A DNA stretch of 64,000 bases from Nitrospira sp. CR1.1. GTDB lineage: Bacteria > Nitrospirota > Nitrospiria > Nitrospirales > Nitrospiraceae. The translations under genes were made by a program, and so were the position numbers. The DNA is taken from NCBI GenBank assembly GCA_014055465.1, contig WIAF01000003.1:431848-495847 (forward strand). Direction: 5' to 3'. Below are positions 1-8,437 of this stretch, piece by piece. Within the stretch, counting starts at the first letter, position 1, and every line of letters begins with the position of its first letter. A model generated the notes under the pieces. It saw only the letters and a program-made list of their open reading frames with translations. It was not told the origin of the DNA and did no database searches.

Positions 1-1
1 A

Positions 2-355
2 CAGTCCGGGCTTCTGGCCGCCGCGGATTCAGCGCGCGCCGCACACCGGCATGTGCTCACCCGCGCGGTCGGCGTGCATCCCCTGGTGGACGTCGAATTG
101 GGAGAACTTCCGGTATTGACCGGCGATATCCTGCTGCTCTGTTCGGATGGATTAACCGCCGGAGTGTCCGCCGAGGTCCTCCTGCGCGTCACCCAGGAAT
201 CGACCGACCCGCAGGTCATCGCAAACCGTCTTATCGCTCTCTCGAATGCCGCCGGCGGCAGCGACAATGCCACCGTCATCGTGGCGCTGGTGACGCAGCG
301 GCACACAGGCTTCTGGAATCGCATCTACGCGCAGTTGCTCTCGCCCCCTGCATAA
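2..355 (+). CDS. PP2C-family protein phosphatase, C-terminal part
   Basis: The reading frame is open from the window edge, so the N-terminus is missing. The visible 117 residues carry the C-terminal PP2C signatures: a hydrophobic GD segment followed by LLLCSDGLT, and near the end GGSDNATVIV, whose Asp belongs to the metal-binding set of Stp1/PrpC-type Ser/Thr phosphatases. These enzymes remove phosphate from Ser/Thr in the cytoplasm, usually opposing a Hanks-type kinase. The next gene, 21 bases downstream on the same strand, encodes a phosphothreonine-binding FHA protein, which fits a Ser/Thr phosphorylation locus extending to the left of the window. Confidence 0.85.
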   Translation, partial: QSGLLAAADSARAAHRHVLTRAVGVHPLVDVELGELPVLTGDILLLCSDGLTAGVSAEVLLRVTQESTDPQVIANRLIALSNAAGGSDNATVIVALVTQRHTGFWNRIYAQLLSPPA

Positions 356-376
356 ACAGTCTGTGAAGGAGCCTCC

Positions 377-1102
377 ATGTCCCGGCAGCACCAGGCACCA
401 CCCCTACTCCTCGTGAGGGCGCCCCATGGCGGCACGAGAGAATGCGAGATTACCCGCACGCCCTTCACGATCGGGCGAACGCATGACAACGACCTCTGCC
501 TGGAAGATCCGGCGGTCTCCGCCCACCATGCCCGCATCGTCAACATTCAGGACGTACTGTTTCTCGAAGACCTCAAGAGCACCAACGGGAGTTTCGTGAA
601 CGAACAGCCCATCGACCGACGGCAGCTTCAGGATGCGGACGGCATTCGGCTTGGCGCCCACCGGTTGATGTTTCGTGACAAGCAGGGAACCGCAACGGAA
701 CAGGCGATCGCCGGCGAAAGGCTCGTAGCCGATGAGACGATCGTCGTGCCATCCCCGGCTGGAAGCGAACCTCCGGCCCCCGCCTGCAAGGTGGGTATCG
801 TGGAAATTCTCTCGGGCAAGACCGGGCAGTCTCACTACCCCCTGACCAGACATGTCTCACTGATCGGCGCGCAGGATGATGCCGTGATCACCCTCACGGG
901 CTGGTTTGCCCCGAAAACCGCCGCCGTGATCAGTCGCCGGGGAGAGGCGTATGTGGTCAGCCAGACGGAAAGCGGGAAACGGATTCTGGTCAATGGCCGG
1001 CTAATTCAGCGGGAACATGCGCTTCGCCATGGAGATGTGGTGGAAGTCGCGGGGATTACGATGCGCTTTGTGCTGCGCGACGAACGGAGCCACGCCGCCT
1101 GA
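377..1102 (+). CDS. protein with two FHA domains
   Basis: The 241-residue protein has a canonical FHA domain at about residues 29-98, with the conserved GR, SxxH (SAHHARI) and STNGSFVN motifs that bind phosphothreonine. A second, more divergent FHA-like segment lies at about 160-235; it keeps a ...LVNG... turn but has lost the clear GR and SxxH residues. No signal peptide or membrane segment is visible. FHA proteins assemble phospho-dependent complexes, and the PP2C phosphatase just upstream supports such a role. The ligand cannot be named from sequence. The gene ends one base before the stop of the convergent gene. Confidence 0.85.
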   Translation: MSRQHQAPPLLLVRAPHGGTRECEITRTPFTIGRTHDNDLCLEDPAVSAHHARIVNIQDVLFLEDLKSTNGSFVNEQPIDRRQLQDADGIRLGAHRLMFRDKQGTATEQAIAGERLVADETIVVPSPAGSEPPAPACKVGIVEILSGKTGQSHYPLTRHVSLIGAQDDAVITLTGWFAPKTAAVISRRGEAYVVSQTESGKRILVNGRLIQREHALRHGDVVEVAGITMRFVLRDERSHAA

Positions 1103-1711
1103 CTAATTGAGCAGACGACCGCGCTTGGGGAGGAATTGAAAACATTGATCGGACACTTCCTGCGCATGCGACTCCAGGCATTGAAGCAGGATCTCCCCGC
1201 CCTCTGACGTCGCCTCGCGACAAAACTGCCGCCGGTCCGCTTCGCACGCCATCCGAAGGTGCTGCCAGTTCTCCTTCATGCGCGCCAGCTTGTCGCGCAG
1301 CATCGGCCGGCACGGCAGCGAGAGCTGAGCCGCCTTCCGTTGCAAACACGCACGCCGGTCCCCCTCCTCTTCGGGACAGAGCGCATCCATTTCGAGATCG
1401 CATTTGACCTCTCGCCCGATCGGCGCCCGTACAACCTCGGCGGCGGGTGGAGCTGAGGGTTGGGGCTGAACGACTGGCGGCTCCACCGGCCCAGTTCCCG
1501 GCTGAGGAGACCCGTCAATGACAGTCCGGACAGGAAGAGACGTGGTCGAAGGAGAGGAAACCGGAGGCGAGGGATTCGAGACCGGCATGGCCTCCGGCAG
1601 AGCCTCGCTTTGCGGCAGGATAAAAATGACGAGTCCCCAGACACCGCCCAGGACCAGACAACTGAGGAGGGTCACCAACACGACAGCGCCGATTCGCGAT
1701 GGGCCAGCCAA
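1103..1711 (-). CDS. membrane-anchored protein with a GLG1-type cysteine-rich repeat
   Basis: This 202-residue protein begins with a short N-terminus and one hydrophobic segment at about residues 8-31. A long Pro/Ser/Thr-rich linker follows, then a cysteine-rich C-terminal domain from about residue 103. The spacing CEADRRQFC ... CLESH ... C resembles the eukaryote-like cysteine-rich GLG1 repeat. The start is TTG, chosen because GAGGAG lies four bases upstream and no in-frame ATG fits. The product is probably anchored in the inner membrane with a disulfide-bonded periplasmic domain; function unknown. A second protein with the same repeat is encoded at 28080-28439. Confidence 0.7.
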   Translation of the reverse strand: MAGPSRIGAVVLVTLLSCLVLGGVWGLVIFILPQSEALPEAMPVSNPSPPVSSPSTTSLPVRTVIDGSPQPGTGPVEPPVVQPQPSAPPAAEVVRAPIGREVKCDLEMDALCPEEEGDRRACLQRKAAQLSLPCRPMLRDKLARMKENWQHLRMACEADRRQFCREATSEGGEILLQCLESHAQEVSDQCFQFLPKRGRLLN

Positions 1712-1836
1712 GCAACTCCTCTATGAGAGTGTCCGAACCCGATCCGTCAGCAGAACGCTGCGGCGTGGAGCGGCCCTCTTACCGTCTGCCCGAGATGGAG
1801 ACGGCGCTGCGAACAGTCGTCCCGCTCCAGCGGGGG

Positions 1837-2850
1837 TCAGTTCTCCGGCGCTTCGACGATGTGATTCTCAAAGCGGGTGCAGCCCTCGGCAAGCAGACGA
1901 TTCGTCAGCATTTCCCCCGGCCACTCGATCGGAAGGTCGGCCGTAAAGACCCAGACGTCGGGCGAGGTCCATACCGGACCGTGGTCCTCCGGCAACTCGG
2001 GATCGAAGAGATCGGTCCAGACCGGCATATACACCCCGTTCCCGCATTGCGTGTGCAGGTGAACGATGGTGCGGGCCCGCACCATCGGATCGAGGTCACG
2101 CCAGACGGCAGCGGTTTCGTCAGCCAGCCGGTGCAGCCGCACGGCATTCTGGGCATCGAACAGCGCATACGACGCGTAGACCGGCACCTCCAGGGTGTCC
2201 GGGGCCAGCGCCAGCTCGGCACATTGCGCCACGAGGCCTTCGAGCAAAGCGCGCCGTTCCGGTTCTTCCAACGAATCGGGCAACCCCGGATCAGGCATCC
2301 CGATCAGCTGGAAAAAGAGGAACGCCGTGTTTTCAACCGGGGGATAGAGCCGCGAGGCAATGGCCTGGGTGCGTTGGGAATCGGCAATACTCGCGAGATG
2401 CTCGTTCAACGTTTGCAGCGTCAATCCTTCGAGCGTCGCGTCGGTCAGCAGGCGGGGCTCGACACGCACCACCACGCCGGCCGGAATCTGGAGATGCCGA
2501 TGGAGCAGATCGGCCGTCGCCACGGGGTCGATCTTCAACCCGAGCGGTTGTCCCAGGTTGGCCTGAAGCGGCAACTCCAGGGCCGCCATCAATGCATAGG
2601 CGGTTTTATCCTCATCGGGTCCGTCCATGATCACGGCGCAGGACGCCTCCGCGACCAGATCGAACATCCATTCGGCCATCTCCTCGTCGAGCGCGGCCAG
2701 CACGGTCAGGAGATCCTGCTCCCGCCCCTGCTCGATGAATGCTTGCAGGGTATCGATCGCGGCGTCGGTATCGCCGTGATCATGGCGCCGGGCGTTGATG
2801 AGGTGGATCAAATCTCGCGTCAGCGGGTCCGGTCGTGACCAACTCAACAT
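1837..2850 (-). CDS. conserved protein of unknown function
   Basis: I do not recognise this 337-residue protein. It is acidic, lacks a signal peptide or membrane segment, and looks mostly alpha-helical with Leu/Ala-rich segments. The composition (many Asp/Glu, few Cys) is that of a soluble cytoplasmic protein. An equally long open frame exists on the opposite strand, but its Arg/His/Gln-rich translation is typical of antisense frames, so the minus strand is preferred. The gene sits 125 bases upstream of the GLG1-type gene on the same strand and may share a transcript with it. Confidence 0.65.
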   Translation of the reverse strand: MLSWSRPDPLTRDLIHLINARRHDHGDTDAAIDTLQAFIEQGREQDLLTVLAALDEEMAEWMFDLVAEASCAVIMDGPDEDKTAYALMAALELPLQANLGQPLGLKIDPVATADLLHRHLQIPAGVVVRVEPRLLTDATLEGLTLQTLNEHLASIADSQRTQAIASRLYPPVENTAFLFFQLIGMPDPGLPDSLEEPERRALLEGLVAQCAELALAPDTLEVPVYASYALFDAQNAVRLHRLADETAAVWRDLDPMVRARTIVHLHTQCGNGVYMPVWTDLFDPELPEDHGPVWTSPDVWVFTADLPIEWPGEMLTNRLLAEGCTRFENHIVEAPEN

Positions 2851-2999
2851 AGCTGGCCTCCCAGGTCGATGCGAGTTTGCGTTGCGAGGTCGTCGTTCAT
2901 CCTGTTGTCCATGTTGCCAAACTTTCCAGAACGTGGCAAGCGCGAATGCGGTTCTTCATCGCTCGGAGGGAGCATCGCGACCCGATGAGGGTCGGGCCG

Positions 3000-3413
3000 T
3001 CATTCTCCGATCACCTTCACTAGTACGCGCTTGCGCCGCCGCCCGTCAAACTCACCGTAAAAAATTTGTTCCCAGGGACCGAAGTCCAGTTTCCCGTCCG
3101 TGATCGCGACCACCACTTCCCGCCCCATCAGCTGTCGTTTGATGTGCGCATCGCCGTTGTCCTCACCCGTGTTGTTGTGACGATAGGTCGCCTCGTGCGG
3201 CGCGAGCCGTTCCAGGAAGGTGTCATAATCGTGCAACAATCCCGCCTCGTCGTCGTTGACATAGACGCTGGCGGTGATATGCATGGCATTCACCAGCACC
3301 AGACCTTCGCGCACGCCGCTCTTCCGCACGGCGGCCTCAACCTGTGCCGTGATATTCAGATAGGCGCGCCTGGTGGCCGTCTCAAACCAGAGCTCTTCCC
3401 GATAAGATCGCAT
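3000..3413 (-). CDS. YjbQ/UPF0047 family protein (secondary thiamine-phosphate synthase type)
   Basis: At 137 residues this has the usual family length. It shows the UPF0047 signatures: [15 protein letters not shown] near residue 45, the [12 protein letters not shown] segment with clustered His/Asp/Asn residues, and the C-terminal [13 protein letters not shown]. Members form compact trimers with a His-rich site; some rescue thiamine-phosphate synthase mutants, but the physiological reaction is not settled. It stands alone, 149 bases from its neighbour, so context adds little. Confidence 0.9.
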   Translation of the reverse strand: MRSYREELWFETATRRAYLNITAQVEAAVRKSGVREGLVLVNAMHITASVYVNDDEAGLLHDYDTFLERLAPHEATYRHNNTGEDNGDAHIKRQLMGREVVVAITDGKLDFGPWEQIFYGEFDGRRRKRVLVKVIGE

Positions 3414-3697
3414 CTGCCTCCGCGCACGGGTGGAGCGCGATTCTGCAACGGGGATGTTCGAACTTGCAAGCCCTTGTGCCTCTACGCGGCGGCCTGGCGG
3501 ACGTGCCTCGGGAACCGTCGCCGGCTCGCCTGCACATCGTACTCGTCGCTCTCCGGAGATCCCGCATATGATGCACAGGGAAAGGGATGACGTCCTGCCG
3601 TCGTTTTTTCAAACACAATTGACAGGCTGGGAAACGGGTGATAAGTACCTACGATTAGACCGATTCTTGTTATGATTCCGAATGAGGAGGTCCTCCG

Positions 3698-4363
3698 ATG
3701 GCAAGCCAGCCCGAACCTGATTTGGAATTCACCGATGAAGACTTGGATCAACCCGTGCCGCCTCCGACCCCTCCGATGAATGCGCCCAAGCGATCGAACA
3801 AAGGTCCGCTCATCTGGATACTTCTGTTCTTGCTGGTGGGAGGCATCGGCTATGTGGCCATGGATCCAGACGCGGCTATGCAATTGATCCAGCCGTATCT
3901 GGACGGCGTGACGGAAACCAGCCAACCGGTGGCTCAGCGACCGCCTGCTCCCGCCCCGAAACCGGCCGCGGACCCGGTGCCCACACCGGCGCCGGCGGCT
4001 CCCCCTGCGGTGGTCGATAGCGCGCCGCCTGCGGCAATGGAAACGCCTGCTCCGATGCCGGCTGCCGCGGTGCCCGCTCCCGCTCCGGCGGGTAAACCGG
4101 CGCCCTCGCCAGTGAGAGTCGCCGCTCCGTTGTATGCAGAGGGCCAGCGGGTGATGGTCATCGCCAATCCCAACCGGCCCAAGTCCCCCATGCCCCTGTT
4201 CCTTGATTCAGCCGGCACCACAACCAGCACGACCGTCCCAGCCAACACTGTCCTCACCATCCTGGATGGCGAGCATCAGACAACCGGCTGGGTGTATGCC
4301 GTGCGAACCCAGGACGGACGAAAAGGGTGGATTCCTGAACGCAGCCTCAGGCTGAAACGCTAA
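3698..4363 (+). CDS. single-pass membrane protein with Pro/Ala-rich linker and C-terminal SH3-like domain
   Basis: The start is fixed by GAGGAGG a few bases upstream. The 221-residue product has an acidic cytoplasmic N-terminus, one transmembrane helix at about residues 37-55, and a linker of about 70 residues made largely of Pro and Ala. A C-terminal domain from about residue 148 ends in GWVYAVRTQDGRKGWIPERSL, typical of bacterial SH3 domains. This architecture suggests an envelope protein whose SH3 domain sits in the periplasm, perhaps contacting peptidoglycan. The gene is monocistronic and is followed by a strong terminator. Confidence 0.75.
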   Translation: MASQPEPDLEFTDEDLDQPVPPPTPPMNAPKRSNKGPLIWILLFLLVGGIGYVAMDPDAAMQLIQPYLDGVTETSQPVAQRPPAPAPKPAADPVPTPAPAAPPAVVDSAPPAAMETPAPMPAAAVPAPAPAGKPAPSPVRVAAPLYAEGQRVMVIANPNRPKSPMPLFLDSAGTTTSTTVPANTVLTILDGEHQTTGWVYAVRTQDGRKGWIPERSLRLKR

Positions 4364-4387
4364 GCCTCTCTCTGCCACTCGCGTCGC

Positions 4388-4431
4388 GACGGCGGCCCGT
4401 TTCCCCCCGGAACGGGCCGTCGTCTTTTTTT
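4388..4431 (+). terminator. Rho-independent terminator
   Basis: A 14-base-pair stem (4388-4401 with 4411-4424, one G-T wobble) encloses a 9-base loop and is followed directly by seven T residues. It lies 25 bases after the stop of the SH3-like gene. Confidence 0.9.
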
Positions 4432-4444
4432 GCCCGGCCGCCCT

Positions 4445-4453
4445 TGCTATAAT
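4445..4453 (+). promoter_or_regulatory. extended -10 promoter candidate
   Basis: TGCTATAAT is a perfect extended -10 element (TGn-TATAAT). It sits just after the terminator of the preceding gene and about 65 bases before the first gene of the HAD-hpnE run. No good -35 element is present at the right distance, which is common for extended -10 promoters. Confidence 0.5.
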
Positions 4454-4518
4454 GCCGCGCCCGCAGAACCGGCAACCCGGTTTCAGACGATCTCCGCATG
4501 AGGATATGCCCGGACACT

Positions 4519-5226
4519 ATGAGCGAATTGCGCGCCATCATTTTTGATTTCGACGGAGTCATCGCCGATACGGAGCCGCTGCATTTCGCCGCCCTTCGAC
4601 AGGTTCTGGCCGGCATTGATATTTCCCTGACAGAAACCGAGTACTACACCGATTACCTCGGCTTTGACGATCGCGGCTGCTTCCTGGCGGCATTGCAGTC
4701 ACACCGGCGGCAGGCGTCGCCGACGCTCCTTGGCGAATTAATGGACCGCAAGGCTCAGGCCTACCTGTCCGCCGTCAAGGAACATCTGGCTATTTTTCCG
4801 GGCGTGCGCGAGCTGGTGCATGATGCCGCCGCCCGGTATCCGCTGGCCATTGCCTCAGGCGCGCTGCGGAACGAAATCGAATTGATTCTTGAAGAAGCCG
4901 GGCTCCGGAAAGCCTTTCTCCATATCACCAGCGCGGAGGACGTGACCCGGGGCAAACCCGCGCCGGAACCGTTTCTTCACGCCATGGCCGCACTGAATCG
5001 GCAACCGGCGCAACCGTCATTAACCTCGGACGACTGCCTCGTCATTGAAGATTCCCTGCCCGGGATCAGGGCGGCGCGGGCGGCCGGCATGAAAGTCCTG
5101 GCGGTCGCCAACACCCACACGGTGCAGGATCTCGGCGAGGCCGACGCCATCACGCACTCACTGGCAGACACCAGCATCTCCGATCTCCGGACACGCCTCT
5201 GGGGACCGGTTCAAGGCCGCGCATGA
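4519..5226 (+). CDS. HAD-superfamily hydrolase, beta-phosphoglucomutase-like
   Basis: The 235-residue protein starts with the HAD motif I, FDFDGVIADTEP, whose two Asp residues form the phosphoaspartate and acid/base pair. Further motifs are ASGA (motif II), RGKPAPEPF with the motif III Lys, and VIEDSLPGI with the motif IV acidic pair. A helical cap lies between motifs I and II, as in the PGM-like subgroup. An ATG at 4498 is also in frame, but 4519 places motif I at the usual distance and has GAGGA upstream. The substrate is unknown. The stop overlaps the next start by four bases, linking it to the cobalamin-binding-type and hopanoid genes. Confidence 0.85.
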   Translation: MSELRAIIFDFDGVIADTEPLHFAALRQVLAGIDISLTETEYYTDYLGFDDRGCFLAALQSHRRQASPTLLGELMDRKAQAYLSAVKEHLAIFPGVRELVHDAAARYPLAIASGALRNEIELILEEAGLRKAFLHITSAEDVTRGKPAPEPFLHAMAALNRQPAQPSLTSDDCLVIEDSLPGIRAARAAGMKVLAVANTHTVQDLGEADAITHSLADTSISDLRTRLWGPVQGRA

Positions 5227-6164
5227 ACATCTGTTCGCTGGTGCCCGGAGCGACGGAAGTCGTTGCAGCCCTCGGGCTCGCAGACCAGTTGGTCGGCATC
5301 AGTCACGAATGTGATTTCCCTCCGGAGCTGCCCAACATCCCTGTTATGGTCCGCGCTCGAATCGAAAGCCAGTCCCTGTCCAGCGCTCAAATAGACGCGC
5401 AAGTCGGCGCGCTGCTCTCCGCCGGCGAGGCCTTGTATGAGTTGGACGAGTCGCGGCTCCTGGCGGCCAAGCCAGAACTGGTCATCACTCAAGACTTGTG
5501 CGATGTCTGTGCGATCACGCCGTCGCAGCTTACCGTAATCTTGCACAAGCTGGCCTCGCCGCCGCGCATGGTGACCCTCAATCCGCGGCGGCTGGACGAT
5601 ATCCTTCACGACATTGCGACGCTTGGCGCCGCCTTGGAGCGGGAAGCAGCCGCAAACCGGCTCGCTGCCCGACTTCGCAGCAGGCTCGAGGCGGTGCGAA
5701 CGCGCGTGCAGACTGAATCGCCGCGCCCCAGAGTGGCCTGCCTGGAATGGCTTTCCCCCTTCTACACGGCCGGTCATTGGGTCCCCGACATGGTGGCGGC
5801 TGCAGGAGGCATCGATGCCCTGGCACAAGCCGGCGCCGCATCTCATCGAATCGACTGGGATACGCTGGCAGCTTCCGCTCCCGACGTGATCGTTCTGATG
5901 CCCTGCGGATTTACGGTTTCCCGCACACGAACAGAACTCGCTTCACTCACGAATCACCCGGCGTGGAAAGACCTTCCGGCCGTCCGGCGAGGTGCGGTGT
6001 ATCTGGTCGATGCGCTCTCCTACTTCAGCCGTCCCGGACCAAGACTCATCGATGGCGTTGAACAGCTGGCGGCGGTCTTTCATCCGGCCTGCTTCAACCA
6101 TGGTCTTCCCCCAGCCGTCGAACAACTCACCTTCGATGACATTCCGACACCGATGACACGATGA
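5223..6164 (+). CDS. BtuF-like cobalamin/metal-chelate binding protein lacking a signal peptide
   Basis: The protein (313 residues) begins directly with ICSLVPGATEVVAALGL, the N-terminal strand and loop of class III periplasmic binding proteins of the BtuF type. It continues with ITQDLCDVC, LEWLSPFYTAGHWVPDMV and a C-terminal lobe. There is no N-terminal signal sequence, and no permease or ATPase gene is adjacent. It therefore probably acts in the cytoplasm, or is an orphan binding protein. It overlaps both neighbours by four bases. Co-translation with hpnD/hpnE suggests a link to isoprenoid metabolism or simply a shared promoter. Confidence 0.8.
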   Translation: MNICSLVPGATEVVAALGLADQLVGISHECDFPPELPNIPVMVRARIESQSLSSAQIDAQVGALLSAGEALYELDESRLLAAKPELVITQDLCDVCAITPSQLTVILHKLASPPRMVTLNPRRLDDILHDIATLGAALEREAAANRLAARLRSRLEAVRTRVQTESPRPRVACLEWLSPFYTAGHWVPDMVAAAGGIDALAQAGAASHRIDWDTLAASAPDVIVLMPCGFTVSRTRTELASLTNHPAWKDLPAVRRGAVYLVDALSYFSRPGPRLIDGVEQLAAVFHPACFNHGLPPAVEQLTFDDIPTPMTR

Positions 6165-7036
6165 TGACGCCCGCTGAAGCGCAAACCTATTGCACGACCC
6201 TCACCAAAAAAAGCGGGAGCAATTTTTATTATTCCTTTCTCTTCCTGCCGAAGGCCCGTCGCGACGCGATGTATACCGTCTACGCCTTCTGCAAGGAAGT
6301 GGATAATGCCGTCGATGAGCCGCCTCCCGGCAGCCATCCGCAAGAGGAGCTAGCACGCTGGCGCCGCGAGCTGACTGCGGCTTATGAGGGGACGCCGACC
6401 TTGCCGGTGACCATCAGCCTCGCCCGGCACGTGCGCGAGTTGTCCATTCCACACGCCTACTTCGAAGAATTGATCAAAGGCGTCGAGATGGACCTGACGA
6501 CCACCCGGTACGCCACCTTCGACCAACTCTCGCTCTATTGTTATCGCGTGGCGTCAGTCGTCGGCTTGATCTGCCTCCACGTGTTTGGCACCACGTCGCC
6601 GCGCGCGCAGGATTACGCCGTCAACCTCGGCATGGCCTTTCAACTGACCAATATTCTGCGCGACCTCGGCAACGATGCGGAATGTGGACGCGTCTATCTG
6701 CCGCAGGAAGATTTTACCCGCTTCGGTTACCGGGAAGAAGATCTCCTGCACCGCCGGTATAAGCCTGAGTTTACGGAACTCATGGCGTATGAAGTCGGCC
6801 GCGCGAAAGAGTTTTACGCCAAAGCCGCGCGCGCGCTCGAGTCGCTGCCGCGCGAAGAACGCCGGGCGTTGACCGTGGCCGAAATCATGCGCGGCGTCTA
6901 TAGCCGGATCTTGCAACGCATCGAGCAGTCCGGCTATCGCGTGCTGGGAGATCGCGTGACCCTCGCGCCCAGCCACCGCCTGGCGGTGGCAGCCGGAGTC
7001 TGGCTGCGTTCCCGCCTTCCCTCGTCCGCTCCATGA
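6161..7036 (+). CDS. hpnD: presqualene diphosphate synthase HpnD
   Basis: The 291-residue protein belongs to the squalene/phytoene synthase family. Both Asp-rich Mg-diphosphate motifs are intact: DNAVD at residues 48-52 and DLGND at 168-172, the latter in NILRDLGNDAECGR. HpnD joins two farnesyl diphosphates into presqualene diphosphate, a step in the HpnCDE route to squalene for hopanoids. Phytoene synthase is the main alternative, but the directly coupled hpnE-type gene favours HpnD. It overlaps genes on both sides by ATGA. An hpnC gene is not in the window. Confidence 0.85.
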   Translation: MMTPAEAQTYCTTLTKKSGSNFYYSFLFLPKARRDAMYTVYAFCKEVDNAVDEPPPGSHPQEELARWRRELTAAYEGTPTLPVTISLARHVRELSIPHAYFEELIKGVEMDLTTTRYATFDQLSLYCYRVASVVGLICLHVFGTTSPRAQDYAVNLGMAFQLTNILRDLGNDAECGRVYLPQEDFTRFGYREEDLLHRRYKPEFTELMAYEVGRAKEFYAKAARALESLPREERRALTVAEIMRGVYSRILQRIEQSGYRVLGDRVTLAPSHRLAVAAGVWLRSRLPSSAP

Positions 7037-8343
7037 GCCAATCGGCGCTCATCCTCGGCGGCGGAATCGCCGGCCTCACCGCGGCCTTGTCCCTCGCCGC
7101 CAAGGGGCACTCCGTCACCGTGATCGAGCAGGCCGACCATCTGGGGGGCCGCATGTGGCACGCGCCGCCGCCTGTGCTCCTCGAGGCACATGAAGCCACC
7201 TGGTCCTTGATCAAGACGCTGGGCCGGGAGGCCGTGACCGGATCGCTCCGGCATACCCCGCTGGAATTTCTCCAATCCAGCGGCGCCCGCATCCAATTCC
7301 TGCATCTCCCTCTCCCTTCTCCGCTGAATACGCTCCTGGGGACCACGCTGTTCCAGGGCCTGTCCATGCGCGACCGCTGGCACCTGCTCTCGTTCCTGGA
7401 ACGAACATGGGAGCAGGATCCTCCTTTGCCGAATGATCTCGACTCGCGTGTGGCCGACGAATGGCTCGCCAGCATCGGCCAGTCGGAGACGGCGCGGCAC
7501 GGTGTCTGGAACAGCCTTGCCAGACTGTTATTGGGAGCCGCGCTCCCGGAAATTTCCGCCGGCCTGTTTATGCGCACCTTACGCCGCTGCTTTTTGACCG
7601 GGGCCCGGGCGACGAGGCTGATCGTGCCGCCCCACGGCCTGGATACATTTCTGCTCGCGCCGCTGACGACAGAACTCGACCGGCTCGGCGTTCAAGTGAA
7701 ACTGAACGCCACGGTGACCCAGCTCCGTTTCTCTCACAACCGCGTCACAGACGTTGAATTGGCGGATCGCACCAGGCTCACCGCCGACTGGTACCTCTCC
7801 GCACTTCCGCCCCAGCGGCTGACACCGCTTCTTCCGGAGCGGGTTGTGACCCACTATGCCTATTTCCAGCAACTCAGCCGCCTGAGCGAATCCCCGCTCG
7901 TGGTGGTTCGCCTGCACCTCGATCAGCCTGCTCGACAGACGCAGCTCATCCTCCTTGAAGGGAAAACATTTCACTGGATGATTCGGCATCCCGAGAAAGA
8001 ACGACACGAGCAGACGTCCGTCGTCTGGGCTCAGGTAGTCGGCGAGCCGAGCCTGTTACCCCAGTCGAAGGAGGAACTCGTTCGCCTGGCAGTGGAAGAC
8101 ATGGCGGCTGCGTTCCCGACGACTTCCTCTCCACGCATTCTCGACTTCGACGTGATTCGCCTCGCCTCCGCCATGCTGGCGAGCAAACCGGGCGCGCATC
8201 AGTATCGACCGATCCCGACCAGCCCGTTCAGCAATTTTTTGGTCGCCGGAGCCTGGACGGACACGGGCTGGCCGGCCAATCTGGAGTCGGCCATTCTGAG
8301 TGGCCAACGTTGCGCCGAAGCGATCGCTACCCGACCTTCCTAA
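7033..8343 (+). CDS. hpnE: squalene-associated FAD-dependent desaturase/oxidoreductase HpnE
   Basis: The N-terminus has a Rossmann FAD-binding motif, ILGGGIAGLTAALSLA, followed by the acidic residue of VIEQAD and GGRMW, as in phytoene desaturase-like amine oxidases. The C-terminus has the second FAD-contact region, VAGAWTDTGWPANLESAILSG. HpnE reduces the HpnC product (hydroxysqualene) to squalene using reduced FAD. The length of 436 residues is normal for the family. It is translationally coupled to hpnD through a four-base overlap. Confidence 0.85.
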   Translation: MSQSALILGGGIAGLTAALSLAAKGHSVTVIEQADHLGGRMWHAPPPVLLEAHEATWSLIKTLGREAVTGSLRHTPLEFLQSSGARIQFLHLPLPSPLNTLLGTTLFQGLSMRDRWHLLSFLERTWEQDPPLPNDLDSRVADEWLASIGQSETARHGVWNSLARLLLGAALPEISAGLFMRTLRRCFLTGARATRLIVPPHGLDTFLLAPLTTELDRLGVQVKLNATVTQLRFSHNRVTDVELADRTRLTADWYLSALPPQRLTPLLPERVVTHYAYFQQLSRLSESPLVVVRLHLDQPARQTQLILLEGKTFHWMIRHPEKERHEQTSVVWAQVVGEPSLLPQSKEELVRLAVEDMAAAFPTTSSPRILDFDVIRLASAMLASKPGAHQYRPIPTSPFSNFLVAGAWTDTGWPANLESAILSGQRCAEAIATRPS

Positions 8344-8437
8344 CGACTTGAACACCTGCCCTCCAGCGCGCCACGCAGCGTTGACAAGCCCTGATGGCGC
8401 GACTAAGATTTGGCGCTCCACGCGAGAGATCCTGTCC

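Noticed and set aside
1699..2838. Long plus-strand open frame (379 codons) opposite the 337-residue unknown protein
   Set aside because: Its translation is rich in Arg, His and Gln with no family features, typical of the antisense of a GC-rich gene; the minus-strand protein has normal composition.
3619..3647. TTGACA with TAAGTA 17 bases downstream, before the SH3-like gene
   Set aside because: The -10 hexamer is a poor match; kept out of the feature list.
3482..3925. 147-codon minus-strand frame upstream of and overlapping the SH3-like protein gene
   Set aside because: It is antisense to the start of a gene with a clear ribosome site and membrane helix, and has no recognisable features.
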